From Haematococcus lacustris (taxonomy: Eukaryota; Chlorophyta; Chlorophyceae; Chlamydomonadales; Haematococcaceae): a stretch of DNA of 64,000 nucleotides. A program made the position numbers and the translations under genes. The notes below the pieces were generated by a model. It ran no database searches, was not told the DNA's origin, and was given only the letters and a program-made list of their open reading frames with translations. The stretch lies in the NCBI GenBank assembly GCA_030144725.1, contig JASKMD010000008.1, positions 19,248,676 through 19,312,675 on the forward strand, in the 5' to 3' direction. This document shows positions 11,480 through 24,700 of this stretch, in pieces; within the stretch, counting starts at the first letter, position 1, and each line of letters starts with the position of its first letter.

Positions 11480-12427
11480 CTCCCAGGATAGGGGGTCACC
11501 CCCGCCATTGGCTGCACCCCTGATAACTATCCGACTGATCTTTAAGAGTTTTTCAGCGATTCTTGCGCAGGGCTGTGCAGCTCACGAGCGCGAGGCTAGC
11601 GGGCTGCTCGGGCTGATGTGCACCTGTGCCGGGGCGGGCGGGGGTGTTGAGAATTCTGGTCGCATTGTGCCGGGAATGGCCTGCTTAGTGGGGCTGTGGT
11701 CAGAGAACAGCTATCGCGCTCAGCGGCCCAGCTTTTCAAATGTTTGAGTTTCTTGTCGGGCGCAGGATTTCTTGTCGGGCGCAGGACCCCCCTTGACATG
11801 TGTTCTAATGCTGTTGATATGCTTTAGGGTGCTGGTATGGCTTTTGGGCTGCCCTTGCACCGCAACTCGTGTCGCGTCACCCCATGTCAGTTTTTTATGT
11901 TTTTTTACTTTCTTGACAATTTTTCAGAGTCCAACCAGGACGTCAAATGATAAACTGTCAGTTCTGTGCTGCTCCTTGTGTGGGCTTCTTACGTCTAATC
12001 AGGACAGAAGCGCGATGTCATCATGTGTGGGCCGTTTCATGAGTGGGCGGTCAACTTTTTCCCAGCTCAGTTTCTACATGTTTTTGACCAATTCTTGCTG
12101 CGCGTGGTTGCTCGGAAGTCGCAGGCATCAATGATCAGAGCATCCTGCAATTGGCAACTTCGCAGCAGCTTGCACATGGCACAGGTTCATCAGCAATCCG
12201 CCGTCGCGGTCACGCCCCCAGCTTGGGAGATGGTTTCGATGCGTGCTGGGACGCAGCAGCACTGTCGCGTGCTGACCTGAAAATTTGAATTGTCCGTCGC
12301 GGGTTGGGGCCAGCCACCCGGCAAATCGTTGGGGCTGGCTGCACTCTAGTTAGGCCATAAGCAGCTCATCGCACCAATCGGCGGCCTCATCCGTGCAGAA
12401 ATGAGTAGGAAAGGTATCTCTTGAGCC

Positions 12428-12640
12428 ACGGGGGTGCAGCCAATGGCGGGGGTGACCAGGGACACAGGGAACTGTAGCGCAAGATTTGTCATGTTTGGAA
12501 TAACAGCGATCCTCCAGGCAGCAAATTTTCACGCAGCCTACATAGGTCCAGGTCAGGCGCCCCCAACATGGGGTTGGTAATATGCATGCGATTACTCCCT
12601 CAATACTGCACCGTTTTTGATAGCGTTTATCACATTGGTA
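12428..12640 (-). repeat. Inverted paralogue of the hAT insertion target (empty site)
   Basis: Read on the minus strand, about 12640-12558 matches the host sequence to the left of hAT copy 1 (GTATTGAGCGAGTATATGCATG region, 4180-4231) and continues directly into the sequence found right of it (7703-7715), with no transposon between. A second block, around 12430-12460, matches 27 bases just right of hAT copy 2 (about 11492-11518). The unit is therefore a pre-existing host repeat present in both orientations. Confidence 0.7.
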
Positions 12641-13195
12641 TCTGCAAAGCAATGCGCATCATTTGACCATCAGCGCAAGCCATTGGAGTCTTTGCTCGCG
12701 TACTGCCACATGTGCCCGCGAACAAATAACAGCGGCGAGACGGGTATCCTTGGGACGGTGAGCCACATCCCTGTGGCGCCATCTATCTGGCGCAGTGAGC
12801 GGGTTGTGCACACATGGAATGTCCGGCAAACACCCAACGCGATGTCTGCCGGGCGTGCAGGGCACCTAGACGGGGTGATTGAAGCATATGTTCATACTCC
12901 CTTCCGTCGAATACACCATTTGGGTCGGCGCACACTAAGGTATCACCGGGTTACACCCCCCCTCCTCTACTTTGTCATCCACTGTATTGCACCCGCTGCA
13001 CTCACAAGAAAATGGCTATGAAATGTTTGTTCTTGACCCCTTGGCGCTTTTGTTAAAACAAACCGCACGTTAAACAGCCCAGGCCTCTATCAGTTTGACA
13101 TCTTCAAAGTGACATCATGTTCTCCAAGCGAAATCAGGGCCACGGGGCTGTGGGGTGGCAGTTGAGCTATGAAACTTTGCACGCAGGTGGATGGC

Positions 13196-13430
13196 ATGTA
13201 GGGGAGTGTAACTCTATGAGGAGCCGAGTCCAAACTCGGTCATGGTGTGGAGTTGTGCGACTGACTGCATGGCTCTGGCCCTGAGATCGGCTAAGGGAGT
13301 TGGGGGTCACAGACCAAAGTGAGCTTTTGGCTTAGCTGAGTATGAGCATTTGTATCAATGTCTAAGAGAAGCGTAACCTAGTAAGTAGCATGCTGTAAGT
13401 CCCAATGGTCGAGCTGTGGCATTGCCCTCT
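13196..13430 (+). repeat. Dispersed repeat X, copy 1
   Basis: Shares an ordered series of blocks with 51610-51905 and 53495-53765: GGCTAAGGGAG, GACCAAAGTGA, TGAGTATGAG, AACCTAGTA.GT.GCATG and AAGTCCCA. Function unknown. The other two copies border the palindromic satellites near 52-54 kb. Confidence 0.65.
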
Positions 13431-13926
13431 AGGTAAGGGGGGGAGGTGGGCTCATTGCCACATCGCCGCAACCGCTTTCCGATCCGACTGCTGCTGCCGA
13501 CGCGCATGCGCATGTAGAGCAGCCTAAGCGACGAAGGCGGTCGCAGCGATGACGGCATGCCCCGCAACGGCCCAAATTTGAATCACTAACTTTGACGCTT
13601 TGCTGTGCACGGCCTACTCGGTGTATGTTTATTCTGGATGGGTGAAAGGTAGCTGGCTGGGTTGGCTACATACTGAGCCAGCTAGCATTAAATTTGGCGC
13701 AGCAAGTGCAGAGTTACATCCGTCCTACTACCAGGGGTCGGTTTACTGCCATTTTTTGAATGTTGGGGGCGCCTGAGTCCAGGGCGACCCATGCTCATGG
13801 GGGTGGTAAAGAGGTGCCGCTGCGCTTTCCGCTATACGCAACGGCACAACCTTGTGCTAGTGTAGAGCTGCATTATCGGCAGCGCAGCGGCCATACAGCT
13901 TTGCGTGCCTAATAGCACACTAACGA

Positions 13927-16900
13927 ATGCTATGTTCGGGCGACAGCCTTTTCTTTGTAACTGACGAAGAGCTGCAGAACACTCCGTCGCGCAAGGATGG
14001 TATTGACTCTAGCACGGAATCAGCGCTGCGCCTGTTTGGGGCTCAATTGGTTCAGCAGGCCGGCATCCTGCTCCGGTGCCCGCAAGCAGTCATGGCCACT
14101 GGCCAGGTCTTGCTCCAGCGGTTTTACTGCAAACGCAGCTTGAAGGACTACAAGATTGAGGTAAGCAGTGAGGGTTTACATAGCACTGGCCACATTGTCA
14201 GCACGAGGGATCATGTGAGCCTCTTCCCTCATGGCTTGCAGAAGCTTGCAGCAGCGGCTACTTACCTGGCCACCAAGCTAGAGGAAGTGACAAATGAGGT
14301 CAATATCAGACATGTCATGCAAGTGTTTGACAGAATGCTACAGCGGCGCGATGGTGTCAAGCCAGAGAAGCTTCGCGTTTTGGAGCCTGGCACAAAGGTG
14401 AGAGGAGTTGCGTGAGGCCCACCTTTTCTCTTCACTTCCACACAACTTGATTGCAACTGCAAAGGCAACACTGCTTGGACTGGCACCTTCACAGGAGTAC
14501 CTTGCTGCCAAGGAGTCAGTTATTAGATACGAGCGGGAGTTGCTTCGTGTGTTTGGCTTCATTGTCCACTGTGACCACCCTCACAAGCTGCTGATCAGCT
14601 TCGTGAAGGTGCTGGACGGTGATCAGGAGCTCATCCAACGGGCCTGGAACATTGTCAATGACAGGTGAGCTTGAAGTAGAGTAGGAACAGCTAAGGCAGC
14701 TGCAGCCGCCGCAGGGCCAACAGCAGGGGCAGGGGCAGCAGCACGGGCAGCAGCCATGAGGGGAGTGATTGTATTCTCTGCCCCTGAAGGGAGCCATGGA
14801 AAGAGCCTAACCTATGTTGCCTGCATGAACCTGCTGCTTGCAGTCTGAGGACCAGCCTTTGTGTCAGGTTCCGTAGTGAGGTCATTGCCTCAGCAGCAAT
14901 CTTCCTGGCTGCCCGCCAGTTGCAAGTGAGTTGCAGGCGCAGCCTGCCAGGTGTGCATGGACCCCGTGTGGGAAATGAGTGTTGGCTCAGCAACAGCATG
15001 TGGCTGTGCTTTCAGTGCACTTGCCACGCTGTGCCACTGGTTGGCAGGTGCTGTGCTGATGGCCTGCAGGTATGCCTGCCCGAGACCTTCCACTGGTGGG
15101 AGGTATTTTCCGTCAAGACAGACCAGTTGGTGGAGGCTGTGCGGGTGCTGCATGAGCTGTACCAGCACACACCCCTGCAAACACTAACCTGCAAGCCAGA
15201 AATACCCAGCAAGCCTGCCCACAGCCAGCTGTCCAGCCCAGACCGGTCACAGCAGCTGGCGGCGCAGCTGCCAGCTGCGCAGCCCAAGCAGCAGGCAGGG
15301 CCCTTGCAGACTACCCCAGCATCGACTGTGGGCACGCCTGGGGAGCAGCAGCTGGCCACGCCAGAGCCACAGGTAGGCAAGGTGTCACCACACCTGGGCT
15401 TCAGCAGTGATGGCCAGAGGGATGCCAACTTATATGGTTGCTCACTGGTTTGCAGGCTTCCCCTAGTGTGCATGGGGCAACAGCTTGCTTTCACCATACT
15501 GCTAGCGTCAGGGTGGCGACGCATGGCGCTCACCACCCATTGTTTATATGTCCAAGCATGCCGTCGTGTAACTCGTGCTTCTGTGTGTTGAGCCCACAGC
15601 CACAGCGTCAATCAACGAGTGGAGCACTGCTGTGCTTGGCAACTGGCCTGCGCCCAGAAGCATGTGATGCACCTAGCTGGGCTGACTGGCTGGTGTGTTG
15701 CCGTCTTTCCAGGGTGACCTGGCTGCTGACAGCAAGCCGTCTCACTCTGGGTGTGTGACCTCAGGGAGCGTCAGAGGCAGCCAACACCAACGCTAAGGAT
15801 GATGATGCCCTGGCCCTGCCCCCTCACCTGGTCCACTCTACCACCAGCCCAGGGGCAGCCCACCCTCCTGACACCAAGCGCGAGGCGCGTGAGGAAGATC
15901 AAGAGCGCGAGCGAGAACGTGACAGGGGCCTAGAGAGGGAAAGGGGTTCAGCCAGGGGCTCAGACAGGGAAAGGGACAGGTACCGGGACAAGTTCCGGGA
16001 AAGCGATAAGGAGCGGGACAAAGACCGACACCGAGACAGCAAGTGGGTGGGTCAACACTCAGCGTATCAACACACCCATGCCTGTGTGCTGGCATGTATG
16101 TTGCATGTGCTGCCTCAACAAGAGGGTAATGTTACTGATCCCTGCTGGGCGGCCCCTGGCATGCCATGGGCATGCAAGGCATGAGGGTATGCTGGGTGGC
16201 TCCTGACTAGCCCTGCCCCTGCCATCAGCCATACCCAGCATTTGTTGTGTGGGCTGAACAAATATCCTAGACTATTGTTTCAATCTATGACAACCTGCAC
16301 TGACTGGCAAAGGTCAGATAATGAGTTTGGCTGCAGCCTGGCCTACCCTGCACAGGCGACGCTGCAAGTCCCGCGAGCGACGTGAGGGTGGCAGCAGGTA
16401 TGGTCGGCCCAGCCGCTCCCCTCACGGGGCCAAGCGCAGCCGCAGTGCCAGCCGTGAGGGTGAAGGGGAGCCTGGGCACAGCAGGCTGGAGGGCTCCTCC
16501 CGTGATGTGGACGGCAGAGGCAGCAGGTGAGGCCTTGGGTAGCCAGGCCAGTGGCCAGATCCAGCCAGGGCTGGCTTCTCTGCTGCAGTAGACCAGCATA
16601 CGGTGTGGGTCTTGTGTGTGCAGAGGCGCTGCTCAGCTATGCGAGCAAAGACACCCTGACTGGTTATACGGGCCCTGTGTGCACCTCAACCCCATGCACT
16701 GGGCAGCTGTGGAGCAGAAGCAGTACTGCCCACGCAGTGTCTTCACCTTGGCTGCAGGGAAGGGAGGCGGGGTCACAAGGACAGGGGAGTTGAGCACTCA
16801 GAATCCTCCCGCGGGGAGCGGGGCGAGCGCAGCCGCACCAGTGGGCGTGAGCGTGAGCGAGAGTGGCGACTGAGTGAGGCGAGCAGGAATGGAGATCCTC

Positions 16901-17643
16901 CCGCTCGTAGCTTGAGTGGTGGAGGCGTGCTGCCCCAAGCGGGCAGCGACAGGGACATCAGGCTGGAGCACTCAGGTGCGGGGTGATGGCTAGGCCCAGG
17001 AGCACTCTGGCCACAACCAGGCTGGATGCTGGAGTGCTGGCTCCCTAGCGTCTGGCTTCTTCAACGTCTTGCAGCAGCTTTGTGGGCCTCATTGTGCGCC
17101 TTGGTGCTGCACAGGTGGCTGCCCTGGGCAGCTTCAGGGGTCTTGCGTAGCACACTGCTGCATGGGCAACAGTCGTATGACAAGAAGTTGCATCGTGAGA
17201 GGCTGATGCGTTTGTTGCCTTACCTCGCCCCTTCTTTAGGTGCTACTTCCAACGAGGCCCGTCTGCTGTCGCGCTTGCGGCCCAGTCCATCCCGGCCCAG
17301 TCCTTCGCGGCCCAGCGGCGCTCATCAGCGCCCACTGCTGCACCATCTGCAGCATGATGGCGACGAGGACGCCGCAAAGCCCACCCTACACCGCCTGCAC
17401 CGCTCAGATCGCGGTGGTCCCGCTGTGAGCAGCAGTCGGGACCCCGACGAAGCTGACCGGTGTGCCAATGGCGTAACGCCTGAGATGATGGCCGTGGGCG
17501 ACAACCAGAGGGTTGGAGAAGCGGGCGGATTTGAGGGTGCGGAAGATATACAAGAACTGTCTGAGGGGGAGTATGCATCTGAAGAGCCGGAGGACGTGAT
17601 CGCCATCTTGGGAGGAGGTGACCCCGAGCCTGATGCTTTGTGA
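13927..17643 (+). CDS. CCNL: Cyclin L (RS-domain cyclin, CDK11/CDK12-type partner)
   Basis: Nine exons join in phase: 13927-14160, 14242-14397, 14495-14664, 14844-14925, 15070-15372, 15765-16042, 16356-16526, 16758-16975, 17240-17643. They give 671 aa. Residues 11-27 read VTDEELQNTPSRKDGID, the cyclin L signature. Then come GILLRCPQAVMATGQVL and QRFYCKRSLKDY (first cyclin box), YLATKLEE, VIRYERELLRVFGF, and SLRTSLCVRF with AAIFLAARQLQ (second box). From about residue 330 the protein is Arg/Ser/Glu-rich (REREREGD-like RE and RS dipeptides, SRSPHGAKRSRSASRE), typical of the RS tail that places cyclin L in nuclear speckles and links it to splicing. The C-terminus is acidic (EDIQELSEGEYASEEPEDV). 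Cyclin L pairs with CDK11/CDK10-like kinases in transcription and pre-mRNA processing (family knowledge). Exon 6 onward is less conserved, so those boundaries are less certain. Confidence 0.92.
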
Positions 17644-18510
17644 TGCCCTGCTGCTGTGCACAGTTGAAACATGACAAGTTGTGCGGTGTTTGTCCATGTT
17701 GGCAAGAGCTGCTCCAATTGTAGCACACCAATGGGCACTTAGGTTGGTCAGTGGCTACATGCCATGCCCTTTTCAGTTGCTACTAATCCCAGCAGGGCTT
17801 CCTCATCTGTATTGCATTTGACCTCAAGGGTTGTGTTAAACATGCATAGCCTAGGTATTCAAGCTACTGTCACAGTACCTTGCTGCTAGACCGGAAGAAA
17901 TAAAAAGGGAGGATGCTCAGCTCATGCACCCCCATGACTCCCGCTACTGAGTTGCGCACATGCAATAGGAACCTATAAAAGCTCAGCGTGCGTGCGTCAA
18001 CGGGGTTGCTTTGAGTGATGGGTTGTGGTAGGAACGTTATACCTCACACTTGAGAGGCACATAGACAGCCCGGAGGTTTCATCAGATTGCACATGGCAAT
18101 TGGGTTTTCATGGTTACCATGGTCCTGTGCTGCTTTGAAGACAAGGCATCCACATAGTTGTGACGGTCTTACTTATTGCGAGACGCATCACTTTGCCATT
18201 GAAGGCTTGGGACACTTTTGTACAAAGGTAGCAAAGAATGGTGATTGCACACGTACATATGTAACAACTGGGCTACACCAGGCTTTTTAGAAATACAGGG
18301 CGACACTCACAGCGGCAACCGAGCGAGCTCACAAAGCAGCCTCTCATCTTTATCAGGATGACATATGTTTCATGTCGGCTTACAAGCCGGCACGGCTTTG
18401 CTGCAGCTAAACATTGATGGCTGACAATGTAAAGCCGGCGAGTCGCCGGTGTCGGCGCGCCTGCCCATCGATGTACTGAGAGTTGACGGGACTCTGATTG
18501 ATTGGCGAGA
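17644..18510. other. Intergenic between cyclin L and RPA2 genes
   Basis: Cyclin L 3' flank and RPA2 5' flank in the same orientation. No further gene or repeat is recognised. A CTATAAAAG-like box (CCTATAAAAGCTCAG, about 17970) could be a promoter element but is far from the RPA2 ATG. Confidence 0.4.
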
Positions 18511-21500
18511 ATGGAGCGTGGCCTCGTGCACGATGTCAACGTGCCAGTGGAGTATGAGGAGTTGGTTGAACCGCACGTGGAATCCATGAACTACTTCTTA
18601 ACAGATGGCATGGAGGCTGTTGTAAAGGACATGAAGCCGGTGGAGGTGCGCAGTGCATCTAGGATGTACAATGCAGAAAGGCAGACACATTAGGAAGGTG
18701 CGTACACTGTGCTGCTTGCAGATTCAGCACCCCATCACCAAGCAGGTCTTCATCTTCTGGTTTGCAAGCCCCACTGTGACCAGACCCATGAAAGAGGACG
18801 GACCCAGTGTTGGTGACAGCAGCCTGTTCCCCTGGGAGTGCAGGGAGGCGGTGAGGGGCACACACACCAGCTCTTTATTGCACCCAGCTCCAGCTCCAGC
18901 TCCAACTCCAGCTCCAGCTCCAACTCCAGCTCCAGGTCCAGCTACAACTCCAACTCCAGCTCCAGCTAAAACTCCAGCTCAAGCTCCAGCTCCAGTCCCA
19001 GTCCCAGCACTAGCACTGGCACCAACAACTTCAAGTGTCCATGACTTGGGCGCCAGCATGCCATTTCCTCCAGCTATGATTGTGGCAAGCAGCGTTGTTG
19101 TTGTTGTGGCAAGCCGCCCATGATGTCAAGGATGTATTTCTCATGTCAGAGAAAGCAGACAATTCGACCAGGAAACAAGTGAAGTATATGGCAGCAGCAT
19201 GGAGTGCCACTGAAGAGCGCTCCCTGTAAGGGAGTTGCTTACACCGTCCGCTTCCCTCCCTTGCACCCGACCCTCGGTCTTGAACCCCTCGCTGCCTGCA
19301 GGGCACCACCTACAAAGCTCCATTCTCAGTCGCCTTCCATTGGAGCAGCGATGGGGGCGCCACATATGGCAACTTCACAAAGCGGTGTGACCACCTCACA
19401 GTGATTGTCACCTCACAGTGATTCTCACAGTGATTGCTTCCTCCTACCAGATGCTGCTTGCTAGCACCTAACACTTTGCAGCCTCTGCACAACTGTTGTG
19501 ATGTTGACACCATGCCTAGCTTGGCAGCGAACACCACTCCTGTTCTTGTGTGCAGCCAGAGTACTGTAGTGTAGCACATGGTGCATGACCGCGACCTCTA
19601 TCGTAACTGTTGCCACCAATACAGCCACCAGGTCGTGCACACTTGTACTGCGCAGGCTGGGTGCGCTGCCGGTGATGACCCGGTCGCGTGTATGCCACCT
19701 TGCGGGCAAGACTCGGCAGCAGCTGGTGGCGCTGAAGGAGGAAGCGAATGAGATGGGCGGCTACTTCATATGCAACGGCATCGAGCGAATCATCCGCTGC
19801 CTCATAGCGCAGCGCCGGCACTACATCATGGCGTTGAAGCGTGGTGCGTACCGCAAGCGCGGCGCTAACTACACGGACTACGCCACGCTCATCAGGTTTG
19901 CCCGCCCGCCGGGACGCAACACGAGCTGCACGCAAAGCACCTGACACGCAGCATCAGCTGAGAGCAGTTTTGCTCAGAGGATGAGGATGCATGATTGACG
20001 ATAAGGGACTGTGGCTGGCACAGCTGTGTGGAGCACACAGTACGAGGTTCAGCGCACACAGGTCACAAGCTTGCAAGGATCGGGCCTGGCAACCTTGCCT
20101 GCCTAGCCATGGAACCTCCTCCGGCAAACTAAGGCTGCTGCACAGCTTGAGATTCATGCCCGCACACATTATGGCCAGTTATGGCAAACACAGCTTGTGA
20201 TCTAGCATTAGCACATGGGTGGGTGGCTGCTGGGTGGGGCCATGCCATTGTTGATCACGGTAGGGCCATGCTTGACCTCCAATGTGGCTCACTGCAGACA
20301 AAGTCTGTGCCAGCGCCAGGTGCGCCTCAATTTGACAGGCTGTCATGCCAACGTGTGACCAAGCTGCATCACACCCTCCCTCCCGCCCCACTGGATCTGT
20401 GTAGGTGTGTGCGCCCGGACCAGTCGTCCGCCACTGTAAGGTGCCACTACTTGACCGATGGCACTGTGAACTTTGCGTTTACCCTGCGGCGAGCAGAGTT
20501 CTTCATACCTGCTGGTGTGCTCCTCAAATGCTTCATGGAGGCAAGTCTGGGTCTGATGGCTGCAGCAGGGTTGGGGGCAGGGGCAGGGTGGCAGGGTGAC
20601 GACCTTGCAGCCTGCCTTTGAGTGTCATGACGAGCTAAGGCTGCGCTGCTGCCAGCCTGCAGCCAGTCACCTACCAGTTGCCCACCAGCCTGCAGTGGGT
20701 TTCCCTGTGGCGCCCAGGTCTCAGACTGGGAGCTGTACGCCAAGATCATGGCCGGTGCGGCTGAGGGCTCAGGCCACGCCTCCTTCGTGGCTGAGCGTGC
20801 GGAGCTGCTGCTGAGCCAGGCTGCCAAGATGGGCCTACGCACACGGTGCGCCACCCCTCCCTTGACCCAGCCATGCACTTGGCCCCTTGCCTATCTTATG
20901 TACTTTCTGATCGATCTCCACAGTATGCACTCACCTCATCATGCCCTCCCCTTCCCTGCGTTCTCCCCTTCACCTCCTGGTCAACACCCACTTTGACCCG
21001 CCCAACCCACACCGCCCCTCACAAGCCCTGGCTGGCCCCTGCACCAGCCCCTGCCAGGCCCTCCCCTCCCTTCTCCCCTCTTACAAACTGGCCCACTGCT
21101 CCCACCTGACTCTCAGGTCACAGTGCCTCACGTACTTGGGCTCTCACTTCGGGGTGGTGCTGGGGCTGCCTCGCACCACCCCTCCCCTGGCAGTTGCCCA
21201 GCAGCTGCTGGCCGACTACGTGTTCATACATCTGGACCAGCGGCGGCCCGCAGACAAGCTGGCTTTGCTGCTGGCCATGCTGCACAAGCTGTACGCCCTG
21301 GCAAACGGGGCCTGCTGTGATGACAACGCGGACGCGCTGACCCACCACGAGCTGCTGCTGCCCGGGCACCTCCTCTGCAAGTTCCTCAAGGAAAAGCTGG
21401 AGGACTGCATGGATGTGTTCAAGACCATGGTGCACAAGGACTTGGGCCTGGACGCCACAGGGGCGCCTGAAGGTGGTGGTGGGCCTGACCAGGGTTACAT

Positions 21501-21729
21501 CAGCCGGGTTGGGTGAGGAGGTGATGTGGGCCTGGCCTGGCGTGACTCTCGCCGTGACCCTGGGAAGAGGCCGGGCAGTGTGGAGCAGGTGCCATGGTGT
21601 AAAAGGCCTAGCTCTATGAAAAGCGAGCAGGGTCACGAGGGTCAGCAGCCAAAGTCCCAGTATGGTTGCAAGGGGCACCATGGCAGCAGTCTGGGTCACC
21701 CATGTGGCCCGCCCCGCTGCCTTACCCCG

Positions 21730-21789
<60 letters not shown>

Positions 21790-24700
21790 AGTGCCTGGGC
21801 CCAACACGCCAGGTCCCAGCCGGGCGCCAGAGACTGTTAACCTTGGCGACGCCACTTACTTGAAAAAGGTGCAAGGGCGGGCGGCAGGGCAGCAGGGCAG
21901 CAGGGCTAAGGGACCCTGACAACATGGAAGCAAGTCCAACGCCTTGGGTCGCTGTGGCAGCATCTGGCTGACCCTGGTTCATGCGCTGGGCTGCTGCCTG
22001 TGCCTGACACTCAGGATGAGGCCTGCCTGCCTGCCAGCCTGCCCACCTGCCTGCCCACCTGCCTGCTCGTCTGCCTCACCCCTTCGCCTGCCTTGCCACA
22101 CGTGCTTGCCTGGCTCCAGACTTGCCTGCTTGCCTGTTTTTGGCAGGTGTGTGACAAGATGCCTGATGTGGGCAAGAAGATGGAGTACCTCCTGAACACC
22201 GGCAACCTTGTCAGCAAGAGCGGGCTGGACCTCAGCCAGACCAGTGGCTTCACGGTGAGGGCCAGTCACTCAGGCAGGAAGCCTGCTATCACGTCATGAA
22301 ACCACCAGCCTGGTATGCCTGCTTGGCCTTGTACAGGCCAACCAGGCAGGGGCTAGGTTTGCAGAGACGGGGCAGTGGGCAGCACCACACTCCAAAAGGG
22401 TGAGCTGAACTCCTCACTTTAAAGGAGTGAGCTGAGCTGTTTGCCCTGTACTCCTGGCACTCCCAAGAGGGCCGCTGCCAAGGCTGGGCCTTCGTGCTGC
22501 CAGAGAAAAGGTGTGGAGTACTCAGTGCAAAGGGAATCCACGAGGAGGAGTGGGAGAGGGAAGAACCTTAATGAGCCAGGTTGTGAAAGGAACAGCTTAG
22601 CCGAGAGCAAGGGTCACACATTTTGTACTGGGCCCAGCGTGTGTCTTGTGCGGAGGTTGTATGGGGAGAGTGAAGTGTCACCAGGATTAATGTATACTTG
22701 GTTGGAGGGCGAGTGCGAAGGAGTAAGCGTTGGTGGGAGTTGCTTGGGGACGGGCAGACACCATAGTGATCCCCGCCAGCCCCTAGTCCTGGCACCTTTG
22801 ACGCACATCACATGAAGCGCTGCGTCGGAGGTGCAGGTGGTCGCGGAGAAACTCAACTGGTTCCGCTACCTGTCGCACTTCCGCTCCGTGCACCGCGGCG
22901 CGTACTTTGCGGAGATCCGCACCACCACGGTGCGCAAGCTGCTGCCAGAGTCCTGGGGCTTCATGTGCCCGGTGCACACGCCGGACGGGTCGCCCTGCGG
23001 CCTGCTCAACCACTTCACCGCGCCATGCAAAGTCGTCCACCAGCAGGTCGCGCAGCCCCCGGCCCAGGAGTTCGCGCTGATCCAGGTGTGAGAGTGTGTG
23101 GGCGTGAGCATGTACTGCATTGTGTTAGGCAAAAGCAAGGGGTGGCGCAAGGAGCTGCATGTGCTGGGGTAGAAAGTGGCATGATGGGCTGTGAGGTGAA
23201 CGGTAAAACACATATGGTGCTGTTTGTTTGGAATGCGCAACCACAGCATCACAGCCGGTCCCCCAAGTGCAGACCACCCACCTCATGGCAGACATGGTCG
23301 CCTCCCTTATCCCAACAGCTGTGCATCCATCCTGTGACCCTGCTGCCACCACCACCTCAACCCTTACTCTGGTCTGGCCCTGCAGGTGCTGGCAGGTCAG
23401 GGTATGGTGCCCTCTGCCCCGGCTATCACGCCGCCGCCTACTCCAGGCCACTTGCAGGTGCGGGTGCTACCTCTACAGCACCTCTGCTGCTCTGCGCCAT
23501 TTCTTAAGTCAGGCAAGGCAGAGGGAGGACTGCACATGGGCAGCCGGGGTGTATGCATGTTCACTTCGCTCATTGAGTGTGGGGTAGCTGGCTGCCAGTG
23601 ATCCAGCTGCAAGTATGCAGCTCTTGATGTGCATGCTGCCATGGAGTGCATCCCCGGTTTCCACACCTAAGTTGCTAATGGGAAAGACCAAGCAGCCATA
23701 CCGGGCTGGCAGTTATAATGGTGTAAACCCACCATCACCTACATCGTGTGTGAAGGACACCGCAGTGCAGGGTGGAAGGCCGCCCTCAAGTGCAGGCCTG
23801 TGGATGCAGCAGGCCATGGGAGTGCTGGAGGGACGCCCACAGACCCTGTGACCCCTTGTCCTGCCGCTGCTGCTGCCGCTTCTATCTCCTGCTGCTGCTG
23901 CCGCTCCTGCCACTGCTGCTGCCCTCCTTGTCCTGCTGCTGCTGATAATCCTGCTCCTGGTACGGGGCTGCAGGTCATGCTTGACGGCAAGGTAATAGGC
24001 AGCGTGGCCAGCAGCCGTGTGCCTCGCTTGGTGGCACGTCTGAGGGCTGTGAAGGCTGCTCTGCTGGAGGCTGAGCACCAGGGGGGCCTGGGCGCAGTGC
24101 AGTGGGAGGGGGAGGAGGGGGAGCAGCAGCCGCTGCTGCTGGACGACAATGAGATGGCTCTGCCTTACCACTTGGAGGTGAGGGCGGGGCGGGGCGGGGC
24201 GGGGCGGGGCGGGGCGGGGCGGGGCGGGGCGGGGCGGGGCGGGGCGGGGCGGGGCGGGGCGGGGCGGGGCGGGGCGGGGCGGGGCGGGGCGGGGCGGGGC
24301 GGGGCGGGGCGGGGCGGGGCGGGGCGGGGCGGGGCGGGGCGGGGCGGGGCGGGGCGGGGCGGGGCGGGGCGGGGCGGGGCGGGGCGGGGCGGGGCCACAT
24401 TTGCCAATCTAGTAATGTGAGGACGAGCCGGTCTCTGTCCTGCCATACTTTACTGCAGGTGGTGCACATTCCATATCTCCATGGTGGCGTGTACCCAGGC
24501 GTGTTCTTGTTCAGCCAGACAGCACGTATGATGCGGCCAGTAAGGCAATGTGGCAGCGGGCGAGTGGAGATGATTGGCACGCTGGAGCAGAGCTGCCTGG
24601 CCATTCGGTAAGGGGTTTGGAGGGCAGGTGTGGAAGGGGTGATCAATAAGGTGTGACAAAGTATAGGACTAGAGTAAGGGTGAGAGTGAGTGAGTGAGTG

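Larger units (their letters stand above)
11488..13926. other. Repeat-derived intergenic region, no gene recognised
   Basis: Lower in coding character than its surroundings, with T-rich stretches near 11885-12080. It contains an 18-19-bp tandem duplication with TTTCTTGTCGGGCGCAGGA (about 11749-11786), an inverted paralogue of the hAT target at 12428-12640, and one copy of dispersed repeat X at about 13196-13430. Open frames are short and unrecognised. One on the minus strand ends DEAADWCDELLMA. Confidence 0.45.
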
